Assembly: GCA_964612735.1 (NCBI GenBank)
Contig: CAZTEB010000045.1
Span: 1-6,433 of the forward strand
Direction: 5' to 3'
From: CAZTEB01 sp964612735
Lineage (GTDB): Bacteria; Patescibacteriota; Microgenomatia; UBA1400; PJMF01
DNA: 6,433 bases
How positions within the stretch are numbered: the stretch's first letter is position 1; the number at the start of each line of letters is the position of its first letter. The notes beneath the pieces are model-generated. The model was not told where the DNA came from, did no database searches, and saw only the letters and a list, made by a program, of their open reading frames with translations. Of this stretch, positions 1 through 6,371 are shown in pieces. Both the position numbers and the translations under genes were made by a program.

Positions 1-65
1 AAGATCTCAAAAAAGTTGCCTAGTGCCTTTCAATTTTCTAGGTAGATAGCTTTACTGAATAGCCA

Positions 66-614
66 TTGGTAGCTACAGCCAGAGCTTTTATATCCACCGG
101 AAAGTATTTCTGGAATGCCAACATGTATGTGTGGTCCACAGATTCTTTAATCAGAGCGTTCCAACTGCACATGCCAGAAATGTACCAACTAACAGAAAAG
201 CTGGTAGATCAATCACCATCGCAGTTCCATTCATCGCTAAAAGCTATCTACTCCAAGGCTGAGAGTATATCAATTGACTATGCTATTTCTGAAAAAGCAG
301 ACAACTTAATTCTCATTCCTGGTGATTTTGGCTGGGATGATGTTGGTAATTGGGATGTGGTTTATAACTTGGGAGTTCAAAATGACCAAGGAAATGTCAT
401 TACCCAATCTGACTCAACTAACAAGACGCTGCTAGTAGACTCCACTAATAACTTGATTCACGCTGGTGAGAGACTGATAGCCTTGGTAGGCATGAATGAT
501 TTTGTGGTGGTAGATACGGACGAAATAATCATGGTTGCTCCAAAAAGTAGAAGTCAGGACGTAAAGAAACTTGTAGAAAAACTCAAAGAGCAAAAGCGCA
601 CTGAATACCTATAA
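66..614 (+). CDS. Mannose-1-phosphate guanylyltransferase, C-terminal part (5' end disrupted or missing)
   Basis: This is the C-terminal half of a nucleotidyltransferase that makes GDP-mannose from mannose-1-phosphate and GTP in the cytoplasm, supplying glycan synthesis. The sequence shows the family's later motifs in order: GKYFWNANMYVW (residues 13-24), SIDYAISEKAD (69-79), PGDFGWDDVGNW (85-96, with the conserved acidic GWxDVG segment), a GNV element, and VVVDTDEIIMVAP near the end. Family members are about 350 residues; only 182 are open here. The TTG at 66 is simply the first possible start after a stop and has no Shine-Dalgarno sequence, so it is probably not a true start. Upstream in the same frame, 42-65 reads VDSFTE-stop-PL, which matches the FVEKP active-site motif with its lysine replaced by TAG; further TAGs lie at 39 and 21. 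The gene is thus either a pseudogene, affected by sequence error at an edge, or read through. The family assignment is firm; the 5' boundary is not. Confidence 0.8.
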   Translation: MVATARAFISTGKYFWNANMYVWSTDSLIRAFQLHMPEMYQLTEKLVDQSPSQFHSSLKAIYSKAESISIDYAISEKADNLILIPGDFGWDDVGNWDVVYNLGVQNDQGNVITQSDSTNKTLLVDSTNNLIHAGERLIALVGMNDFVVVDTDEIIMVAPKSRSQDVKKLVEKLKEQKRTEYL

Positions 615-615
615 T
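610..615 (+). promoter_or_regulatory. Possible -10 box immediately upstream of the sugar transferase gene
   Basis: TATAAT, a perfect -10 hexamer, overlaps the TAA stop of the preceding gene and ends 7 bp before the ATG at 623. A start site about 7 bp after a -10 box would fall on the start codon, giving a leaderless mRNA. No convincing -35 box is seen 16-18 bp upstream (AGAGCA at the 17-bp position), so this could be a chance match in an A+T-rich junction. Confidence 0.35.
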
Positions 616-622
616 AACTCCC

Positions 623-1243
623 ATGTCATACCAGGCTCAAAAACGATTACTAGATATTACTGTGGCTCTCTTGCTTAGTATAATTTTTTTGCCATTCTGG
701 GTATTTGTCCCCATTCTCATCTTTATTGAATCTGGCTTTCCAATTCTCTTTAAGCACAAGCGCGTAGGAAAAGACGGTGAAGAATTTTATCTCTATAAGT
801 TTCGCTCAATGATTAAAGACGCCGATGAAGTGCTGCACAAACGAAACAAACAACTACTCAAGAAGTTTAAAGACAATGACTGGAAAATAGAAAATGACCC
901 CAGAATTACCAAGCTTGGAAAAGCTCTTCGCTCACTAACCATTGATGAGTTTCCCCAGCTCTACAATGTGCTTAAAGGTGAGATGAGCATGGTTGGACCT
1001 AGAGCCTACGTCAGAAAAGAGATTGATGAGCAAACGAAAAAATACCCAAAGACCAAGCAACATCGCGACGCCATTCTTTCGATAAAACCCGGTATTACGG
1101 GGCCGTGGCAAGTCAGCGGTCGAAATGAAATACCTTTCGTGCAACGAGCTGCTATGGACGCGAGTTACGCCAAAGACGCCAATATCATGACAGATATTTC
1201 CATTCTGCTCAAAACACCTCAAGCCATGATCTCAAAGTGGTAG
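623..1243 (+). CDS. Undecaprenyl-phosphate sugar-1-phosphate transferase (bacterial sugar transferase family)
   Basis: This is a membrane-associated phosphoglycosyl transferase that moves a sugar-1-phosphate from a nucleotide sugar to a polyprenyl phosphate carrier, the first step in building a surface glycan repeat unit. At 206 residues it is the compact, catalytic-domain-only form (PglC/WcaJ C-terminal type). It shows a single hydrophobic N-terminal segment (about 11-36), HKRVGKDG (45-52), YKFRSM (58-63), the TIDEFPQLYNVLKGEMSMVGPR block (106-127) and PGITGPWQVSGRN (156-168). Asp108-Glu109 correspond to the catalytic Asp-Glu pair of the family. The C-terminus, LLKTPQAMISKW, is slightly shorter than the usual ending. 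It lies 8 bp after the guanylyltransferase gene, which fits a glycan locus. There is no Shine-Dalgarno sequence, but a TATAAT hexamer sits 7 bp before the ATG. The sugar donor cannot be read from the sequence. Confidence 0.92.
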   Translation: MSYQAQKRLLDITVALLLSIIFLPFWVFVPILIFIESGFPILFKHKRVGKDGEEFYLYKFRSMIKDADEVLHKRNKQLLKKFKDNDWKIENDPRITKLGKALRSLTIDEFPQLYNVLKGEMSMVGPRAYVRKEIDEQTKKYPKTKQHRDAILSIKPGITGPWQVSGRNEIPFVQRAAMDASYAKDANIMTDISILLKTPQAMISKW

Positions 1244-1270
1244 ACGCTACACATTACTATGCTATATACT
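1241..1270 (+). promoter_or_regulatory. Candidate promoter for the DUF4012-recO unit, probably leaderless
   Basis: TAGACG (1241-1246, four of six matches to TTGACA) and TATACT (1265-1270, five of six matches to TATAAT) are separated by 18 bp. The -35 element covers the stop codon of the sugar transferase gene. The -10 box ends only 6 bp before the ATG at 1277, so transcription is expected to begin at or within a base or two of the start codon. The 33-bp gap has no ribosome binding site and no terminator. Confidence 0.5.
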
Positions 1271-1276
1271 TGAGAA

Positions 1277-3331
1277 ATGCCCGAACTATCCGCCAACCAA
1301 CCAGAGAAAATTGTCGGTAAAGAGCTTGATTTAAATCAAGGTAATGAAACTACCCCCACCCAAACTACGTCAGTCACACCACCTGCAAGCACAACTACAC
1401 CCACGCCAACCTCAAGTGTACTACGACCAATGACTTCTCAACCATCAGCCAAGCCCTCATTTTTCAGACGCAGAAAAAAAATACTACTAGGACTTGGTAT
1501 TCCTACTGTTATCATCTGTCTCTTGCTCCTTGCACTAGCTGTCTATACCTTTACTATCGTCAAAACCGTACAAGCTCAAGCACAAGAAGCTGCTACCATC
1601 GGTAGAACAGCTCTTGATAAATTTAAGGCGCAGGACTTACCTGGGGCTGAAGAATCACTCAAGCAGCTCCAAACTAAAACAGTAGAAATCAGAAGCACAT
1701 ACGACAAATTGGCTTTTTATAAAGCTGTACCAGTAGCTAGAGGCTACTATATCGATGGCGAGCATGGCTTCAATGCTGCTGACGCTGGTCTTAGCGCCGC
1801 CCTGAAGACAGTGGCGGCCGTCACACCTTATGCAGACGTACTTGGCTTCTCTGGAGAAGGCACTTTCGAAGGTGGAACAGCTGAAAATCGTGTAAAGCTG
1901 ATGCTTCAAACACTCGAGAAGATTACGCCAGTTTTAGATGACATTGGAGCTGACCTAGAAACGGCGGAAGCGGAGCTCGCCCACATAGATGAAAATGATT
2001 ATCCAGAGTCCTTCCGAGGGGTACCAGTTCGCTCATACATAGAGGAAGGTAAAACGGGTGTCTCGAACGCAGCCACTGTTCTAGAAGATTACCGACCAAT
2101 CCTAGAATTTTTACCAGAAATAGCTGGCGCTGGTGAAGAACGCAAGAAGTACCTGGTTTTGTTCCAAAATGACAATGAACTTCGACCCACCGGAGGATTC
2201 TTGACAGCGTATTCCGTCATTTTTATGGAAAATGGCGTAGTAACCCCCGAAAAGTCTGATGACATCTATGAACTTGATAAAAAGTTTAACGAGCGAATTC
2301 CTATTCCCGAAGCCCTGGGACGATATCTAACTACAGAACGATACTGGAATCTTCGAGACATGAACACTTCGCCCGACTTTAAGACATCTATGGAACAGTT
2401 CTTTGAGTATTATCAAGATGTACCAGGTGAGCCAGATAATATTGACGGCATTATAGCTGTCGACACTCACTTGTTGAATGACTTAGTCAGAATTGTGGGA
2501 CCAATTGAAGTACCAGGGTATGGCACTTTTAGTGCTGAAGACGATCCACGCTGCGACTGCCCTCAAATTATTTACGCTCTGTCAGAAATTATCACCAGAC
2601 CTACGCCATATATTAGAGAAGATCGCAAAGGGATCTTGGCTCCGTTAATGCAGTCCATCATTACTCGCATTTACGCCTCACCAAGAGTGTTCATGGCTGA
2701 CTTATTCCAGGCCGGACTTGATAGTGTCAACGGTAGACACCTACAGGCCTACTTTTTAAATGAAGAGTACCAATCAGCAACTGAGGCCATCAATGCAGCT
2801 GGCAGACTCACAAATGAGGGTCAGGCTGAGGATTTCCTAGCGATCGTTAACGCCAACCTCGGTGGTGCAAAATCAAATCTATTTGTAGAGTACGACGTAG
2901 CTCAGGAAGTTAGTGCTCCTGAAAATGGCCAGATTACCAAGACAGTTGAAATCACCTACCGCAACCCAAGGCATGCAGATAACTGTAATTTGGAAGCTGG
3001 TCTGTTATGCCTAAACTCTACACTTAGAGACTGGACGAGGCTCTATCTTCCGGAGGGAAGCCAGCTTATTGAGGCACAGGGCTTTACTGAGACCGCCAAA
3101 GAATATGATGAAGCAGGATTCCATGTCATTGATGGCTTCTTCATCTTAGAACCGAAAGGCCAGGCCAAATTAAGAGTGACGTACACTGTGCCATACACCG
3201 ATACAGAAACCTACACCGTCAAACTTTGGAAGCAGGGCGGGGTAGATCCAATCGTAACCGTAATGGACGTCAATGGTGGCCAAGAAGAGATCGTTGTTGA
3301 AACAGACACTGTGTACAGCGCACCATTCTAA
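1277..3331 (+). CDS. Membrane-anchored DUF4012 protein
   Basis: This is a 684-residue protein with the domain of unknown function DUF4012, common in candidate-phyla bacteria and often near surface polysaccharide genes. In order it has a Thr/Pro/Ser-rich N-terminus (about 25-50), a basic patch FFRRRKK (62-68), one transmembrane helix (about 71-95), an Ala/Glu-rich helical region probably forming coiled coils (about 97-290), the DUF4012 core, and a beta-rich C-terminal domain (about 535-684). Core hallmarks include FQNDNELRPTGGFLTAY (296-312), RDMNTSPDF (360-368), NIDGIIAVDTHLL (388-400) and IVGPIEVPGYG (406-416). Four cysteines fall in two close pairs (426/428 and 570/578). A positively charged N-terminus before the helix suggests N-in topology with the bulk outside. 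Its position after two glycan genes is consistent with a cell-surface role, but no enzymatic motif is recognised. The ATG at 1277 has no Shine-Dalgarno sequence and probably heads a leaderless transcript shared with recO. Confidence 0.85.
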   Translation: MPELSANQPEKIVGKELDLNQGNETTPTQTTSVTPPASTTTPTPTSSVLRPMTSQPSAKPSFFRRRKKILLGLGIPTVIICLLLLALAVYTFTIVKTVQAQAQEAATIGRTALDKFKAQDLPGAEESLKQLQTKTVEIRSTYDKLAFYKAVPVARGYYIDGEHGFNAADAGLSAALKTVAAVTPYADVLGFSGEGTFEGGTAENRVKLMLQTLEKITPVLDDIGADLETAEAELAHIDENDYPESFRGVPVRSYIEEGKTGVSNAATVLEDYRPILEFLPEIAGAGEERKKYLVLFQNDNELRPTGGFLTAYSVIFMENGVVTPEKSDDIYELDKKFNERIPIPEALGRYLTTERYWNLRDMNTSPDFKTSMEQFFEYYQDVPGEPDNIDGIIAVDTHLLNDLVRIVGPIEVPGYGTFSAEDDPRCDCPQIIYALSEIITRPTPYIREDRKGILAPLMQSIITRIYASPRVFMADLFQAGLDSVNGRHLQAYFLNEEYQSATEAINAAGRLTNEGQAEDFLAIVNANLGGAKSNLFVEYDVAQEVSAPENGQITKTVEITYRNPRHADNCNLEAGLLCLNSTLRDWTRLYLPEGSQLIEAQGFTETAKEYDEAGFHVIDGFFILEPKGQAKLRVTYTVPYTDTETYTVKLWKQGGVDPIVTVMDVNGGQEEIVVETDTVYSAPF

Positions 3332-3333
3332 GT

Positions 3334-3882
3334 ATGGCTACTCGGCCACGAAGTTTTTCAACTCAAGCACTAGTGCTCAAACGCTCGAATACTGGTGAGT
3401 ATGACAGGGTGGTAACACTACTCAGTCAAAGCCATGGCAAGTTTGTGGCAGTGGCAAAAGGGGCTAGAAAGCTGCACTCTACAAAGCGCTCTCTCATGGA
3501 GCCAGGCTCACTAATTACTGCTCACTTAGTGCTAACCAAATCGTTGCCCCTCCTTACTCAAGCTCGCGCTAATGACACTACCACATTTCACTCAAACCTC
3601 AGCACACTACGTCAACTTCAACTAACTCTAGAGATATTTGATGCTCTTTTTGTGGAAGAGGAGCTAGAAGCTGATCTATTTGAGTCTGTATTAGCAATCC
3701 GATCTGCCATTTTTGACACCAACACACCAAGAGTAGTCATCAGAAATCAACTCACCCTATTACTTGAGCAACTAGGGTATGTAGATACTAGTGAACAAAA
3801 CCAAAGCAGCGTTAGCTCCATTGTCCAGGAATTAACTGATAAGCCATTACGAAGCTGGGGGTACTTGAGTGTTACTACATAA
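3334..3882 (+). CDS. recO: DNA repair protein RecO (short form without zinc-binding cysteines)
   Basis: RecO works with RecF/RecR in recombinational repair: it binds single-stranded DNA and SSB, anneals strands and helps load RecA. Residues about 7-80 form the N-terminal OB-fold, with the recognisable TQALVLKRSNTGEYDRVVTL, HGKFVAVAKGARK and RSLMEPGSLITAHLV segments. The rest is helical, with LLLEQLGYVDTS (141-152) and a final DKPLRSWGYL that resembles the family's C-terminal LKS-R-LL element, so the protein seems complete despite its 182 residues (E. coli RecO is about 240). It contains no cysteine, so the zinc-finger insertion of many RecO proteins is absent. The ATG lies 2 bp after the DUF4012 stop, without a visible Shine-Dalgarno sequence, which suggests translational coupling. 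Its 3' end contains the promoter of the glyS T-box leader. Confidence 0.85.
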   Translation: MATRPRSFSTQALVLKRSNTGEYDRVVTLLSQSHGKFVAVAKGARKLHSTKRSLMEPGSLITAHLVLTKSLPLLTQARANDTTTFHSNLSTLRQLQLTLEIFDALFVEEELEADLFESVLAIRSAIFDTNTPRVVIRNQLTLLLEQLGYVDTSEQNQSSVSSIVQELTDKPLRSWGYLSVTT

Positions 3883-3893
3883 TAGCGTATACT
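3865..3893 (+). promoter_or_regulatory. Promoter of the glyS T-box leader
   Basis: TTGAGT (3865-3870, four of six matches to TTGACA) and TATACT (3888-3893, five of six to TATAAT) are separated by exactly 17 bp, the ideal sigma70-type spacing. The -35 box lies inside the last codons of recO and the -10 box starts 5 bp after its stop. The predicted start site is near 3900, just before the first helix of the T-box RNA at 3904. Confidence 0.7.
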
Positions 3894-3899
3894 CGTCGA

Positions 3900-4042
3900 G
3901 ACGAGTGATGATCAGGTTGGCATCTGGGAACTCAAATCAATGAAGCGGGTAAGATCACTGGAGCATCATGTCTTATCAAGTAGGGTGGAACCGTCCCCAC
4001 ACTGGGATCCCTGCAACTTAGTACTAAGTTGTGGGGTTTTTT
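3900..4042 (+). promoter_or_regulatory. T-box riboswitch leader responding to tRNA-Gly
   Basis: This RNA leader senses uncharged tRNA-Gly and controls transcription of glyS by antitermination. The T-box sequence AGGGUGGAACCGUC (3982-3995) matches the consensus AGGGUGGNACCGCG at all but the last two positions. The antiterminator can be drawn fully: helix A1 pairs 3980-3985 with 4009-4014, the seven-base bulge UGGAACC is 3986-3992, and helix A2 pairs 3993-3997 with 4004-4008 around a six-base loop. The UGGA of the bulge would pair with a tRNA ending UCCA, and bacterial tRNA-Gly has U at position 73. The alternative terminator (4009-4042) uses the 3' strand of A1, so the two folds exclude each other. 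A six-pair helix, AGUGAU (3904-3909) with AUCACU (3954-3959), can close a short Stem I. Specifier candidates are GGU at 3948-3950 (followed by A, near the base of Stem I) and GGC at 3919-3921 (also followed by A). No clear AGUA motif, Stem II or Stem III is seen. The class and target are firm; the Stem I fold is uncertain. Confidence 0.9.
4009..4042 (+). terminator. Intrinsic terminator of the T-box attenuator
   Basis: A 12-pair stem (4009-4020 with 4025-4036, including two G-U pairs) with loop GTAC is followed by six T residues (4037-4042). Its 5' strand overlaps antiterminator helix A1. It should stop transcription when tRNA-Gly is charged. As there is no other terminator after recO, it may also end readthrough transcripts of the DUF4012-recO unit. 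Confidence 0.9.
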
Positions 4043-4062
4043 AATACCCAGAAAGTCTCGCC

Positions 4063-5466
4063 ATGCCAGACACAACACCAACACTAGAAACCATTGTAGC
4101 CTTGGCCAAACGTAGAGGCTTCGTGTACCCAACTAGCGAAATCTACGGAGGACTGGCAAACTCATATGATTATGGTCCCCTGGGGGCAGAGCTGCTAAGA
4201 AACATTAGAAATGCCTGGTGGAAGACATTTATTACAACAAGATCCGACATGGTCGGAATCGACTCTCAGATCCTACTTCACCCTCAAACTTGGGTAGCTT
4301 CTGGACACGTCGACTCTTTTAACGACCCCCTAGTTGAGGACACCGTAACGCACAAGCGCTATCGAGCTGATCATTTGATAGAGGAGTGGCTTTCTAAAAA
4401 CAAGCCAAATGAAACTATCTCAGTTGAAGACTTTACAGTAGAGCAAATGGCAGAGTATATCGAAAATAACGAGATTCTCAGTCCTGATGGCAATCCAGTG
4501 ACAGCTCCTAAGCAGTTCAATTTGTTATTCGAAACCGCAATTGGTTCCGTAGCAGACCAAAAATCAACAGTATACTTGCGAGGTGAAACCGCCCAAGGTA
4601 TTTTCACCAACTTTAAACAGGTTGTCGACACTAGTAGGGTAAGACTACCCTTTGGAATTGGTCAAATCGGAAAAAGTTTTCGAAATGAGGTAACAACTGG
4701 TCAATTCGTATTTAGAACCCTTGAGATGGAACAAGCAGAGATCGAGTACTTTTTCGATCCCAAGCAAACCCAGTGGCAAGATCTCATGGAACAGTGGAAA
4801 AATGACATGTGGTCATTTGTGACCGATGAACTAGGTGTACAGACTGAAAACCTCAGGTGGCGTCAACACACTAACACCGAACGAAGTCACTACAGTGAAG
4901 ACACCTATGATCTGGACTATAAGTTTCCATTTGGATTTAAAGAACTATGGGGTGTTGCATACAGAACTGATTACGATCTCAAGCAACACATGCAGCATTC
5001 GGGTCAGTCTCTTGAGTATATTGATCCCCACACCCAGGAAAAAATCATTCCTCATGTGATCGAACCAGCGCTTGGAGTTGGTCGAGCGCTACGGATGGTG
5101 TTATGCGATGCTTATAGAGACGACCCTGATAATTCTCGGGTAGTACTTGATATCAAACCTAGCCTAGCGCCTTACACAGCTGCCGTTTTTCCTCTTGTCA
5201 AAAATAAGACTGAGATCACAGAAAAAGCTCAAAAAGTCTATGCCAGCCTAGCCAAATCATACCCAGTGGTGTATGACGAGCGAGGTAACATTGGTAAACG
5301 CTACCTATCTCAAGATGAAATAGGCACACCTCTTTGTATCACGGTAGACTACGACACACTTGAAGACGACACTGTTACAGTTCGTGATAGAAGTACTACT
5401 CAACAACAGCGTGTTACTATTGCTAAAATAGAAACCTACATTACAGATACATTAAAGGGTGCCTAG
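4063..5466 (+). CDS. glyS: Glycyl-tRNA synthetase (single-chain, alpha2 dimer type, class IIa)
   Basis: This enzyme activates glycine with ATP and charges tRNA-Gly in the cytoplasm. The 467-residue chain is the single-subunit archaeal/eukaryotic-like form, unrelated to the alpha2beta2 enzyme of E. coli. Visible parts are the N-terminal RRGFVYPTSEIYGGLANSYDYGPLG (17-41), WVASGHVDSFNDPLVED (77-93), QFNLLFETAIG (151-161), YLRGETAQGIF (171-181), class II motif 2 with KSFRNE (204-209) and RTLEMEQAEIEYF (218-230), motif 3 with EPALGVGRALRMVL (334-347), and a C-terminal anticodon-binding domain (about 366-460) with DERGNIGKRY and GTPLCITVDYDTLEDDTVTVRDR. The only cysteines are Cys348 and Cys425, so the zinc-binding cysteines of many bacterial homologues are missing. 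It follows a glycine T-box by 20 bp, so expression should rise when uncharged tRNA-Gly accumulates. Only a weak AGAAAG (4050-4055) could serve as ribosome binding site. Some annotations name this form glyQS. Confidence 0.96.
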   Translation: MPDTTPTLETIVALAKRRGFVYPTSEIYGGLANSYDYGPLGAELLRNIRNAWWKTFITTRSDMVGIDSQILLHPQTWVASGHVDSFNDPLVEDTVTHKRYRADHLIEEWLSKNKPNETISVEDFTVEQMAEYIENNEILSPDGNPVTAPKQFNLLFETAIGSVADQKSTVYLRGETAQGIFTNFKQVVDTSRVRLPFGIGQIGKSFRNEVTTGQFVFRTLEMEQAEIEYFFDPKQTQWQDLMEQWKNDMWSFVTDELGVQTENLRWRQHTNTERSHYSEDTYDLDYKFPFGFKELWGVAYRTDYDLKQHMQHSGQSLEYIDPHTQEKIIPHVIEPALGVGRALRMVLCDAYRDDPDNSRVVLDIKPSLAPYTAAVFPLVKNKTEITEKAQKVYASLAKSYPVVYDERGNIGKRYLSQDEIGTPLCITVDYDTLEDDTVTVRDRSTTQQQRVTIAKIETYITDTLKGA

Positions 5467-5468
5467 CT

Positions 5469-6353
5469 ATGATGACTAACCAAGAAGATCGCACACCAAC
5501 TACAGCCCAACAACAAACGAACACCAAGTTTGACCAACAGCCCACTCAAGGCTCATCCAATAAAATGATCATGATTGCTGCTGGCATCATCATCGTGGTG
5601 CTTGCCATCGCAGTTGGTGCCTATGCATATACTCAGCGCGGCTCTGAAGAGGCTACCACTGAACAAACAACCCAGAAGCGCAAAATTAGTGAGCCGACGA
5701 ATATAATAGCTCTAGAAGAACGACCATATATCAAAATTTCACCTTTGGGAGATGGTAGAAACCTTCGCATAACTGTCGAGTCTTTAGTCAAACCAGCTCA
5801 AGCTATGGAGTATGAGCTCGAATACCAGGCTGGTTCACTACTACAAGGTGCGTTCGGACTCGTCGATCTTGCTAGTATTCCAGCTAGTGAACAGATTTTA
5901 CTAGGCAGTTGCAGTGCTGGTGGTGCTTGCACATACCACGAAGACGTCAAGGGAGGCACGTTGGTAGCAAGATTTGAAGGACCAGAAAACTATGCGCTCA
6001 AGCAAGACTGGCGATACTTTGACAATGCCGTTGGTGAAGAGGCCTTTGCATCAAAAGATGCTAAATTTCAGATAGAGTCAGTCGCCCTAGGCAATCAAAG
6101 GTTTGTGGTAGTGTACAACTCTCCTGGCTATCCTGAGGGACTTGAGGGAGCTGCAGTCTCAGAACCATATTCACTCGAAACCTCTAGCTCGTTATCAGGT
6201 GAAGCTGAACTCACTATCAGAGCCAACGAGGAGGGTGAACTGACCATAATGGGCTACGATGGCTCATCTTGGACAGCTTTTGACACCACCGCAAATGGTA
6301 AAACCGCAACTGCTCAGGTTAAGCTGATGCAGTTGTACGTGGTTATTCAATAA
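5469..6353 (+). CDS. Uncharacterised single-pass membrane protein with extracytoplasmic beta-rich domain
   Basis: I cannot assign a function to this 294-residue protein. It has a Gln/Thr-rich polar N-terminus (1-32), one strong transmembrane helix (about 33-54) and a short Thr/Glu-rich linker (about 58-75). A predicted outside domain follows, with alternating hydrophobic strands, the motif LLGSCSAGGACTYHEDV (144-160) containing its only two cysteines (148 and 154), and KQDWRYF (178-184). The end, from about 235, looks like a small beta domain (ELTIRANEEGELTIMGYDGSSWTAF region). There is no signal-peptidase site or sortase motif; N-in, C-out topology is likely. It begins 2 bp after the glyS stop, on tandem ATGs (5469 and 5472), with a modest AAAGGG 9 bp upstream (5454-5459). 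No promoter or terminator separates it from glyS, so it should share T-box control. The SCSAGGACTYH pattern resembles hypothetical proteins I associate with candidate-phyla bacteria, an impression that a search must confirm. Confidence 0.8.
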   Translation: MMTNQEDRTPTTAQQQTNTKFDQQPTQGSSNKMIMIAAGIIIVVLAIAVGAYAYTQRGSEEATTEQTTQKRKISEPTNIIALEERPYIKISPLGDGRNLRITVESLVKPAQAMEYELEYQAGSLLQGAFGLVDLASIPASEQILLGSCSAGGACTYHEDVKGGTLVARFEGPENYALKQDWRYFDNAVGEEAFASKDAKFQIESVALGNQRFVVVYNSPGYPEGLEGAAVSEPYSLETSSSLSGEAELTIRANEEGELTIMGYDGSSWTAFDTTANGKTATAQVKLMQLYVVIQ

Positions 6354-6371
6354 CACAAAGCAATAGCTAGT

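Noticed and set aside
935..1909. Reading frames on the - strand within the sugar transferase (935-1222) and DUF4012 (1655-1909) genes
   Set aside because: They are antisense to strongly recognised proteins and show no family motifs or start signals.
3891..3906. Hairpin ACTCGTCGAGACGAGT just after recO, considered as a recO terminator
   Set aside because: It has no T run, it overlaps the -10 box of the T-box promoter, and the predicted transcript start near 3900 would leave half of it untranscribed.
3932..4132. A 66-codon reading frame on the - strand across the T-box region
   Set aside because: It runs antisense through the attenuator and the start of glyS, its sequence has no recognisable family features, and the opposite strand is fully explained by the T-box and gene.
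4835..5059. A 74-codon + strand reading frame inside glyS
   Set aside because: It lies wholly within the glyS class II core in another frame, with a composition typical of a shadow frame.
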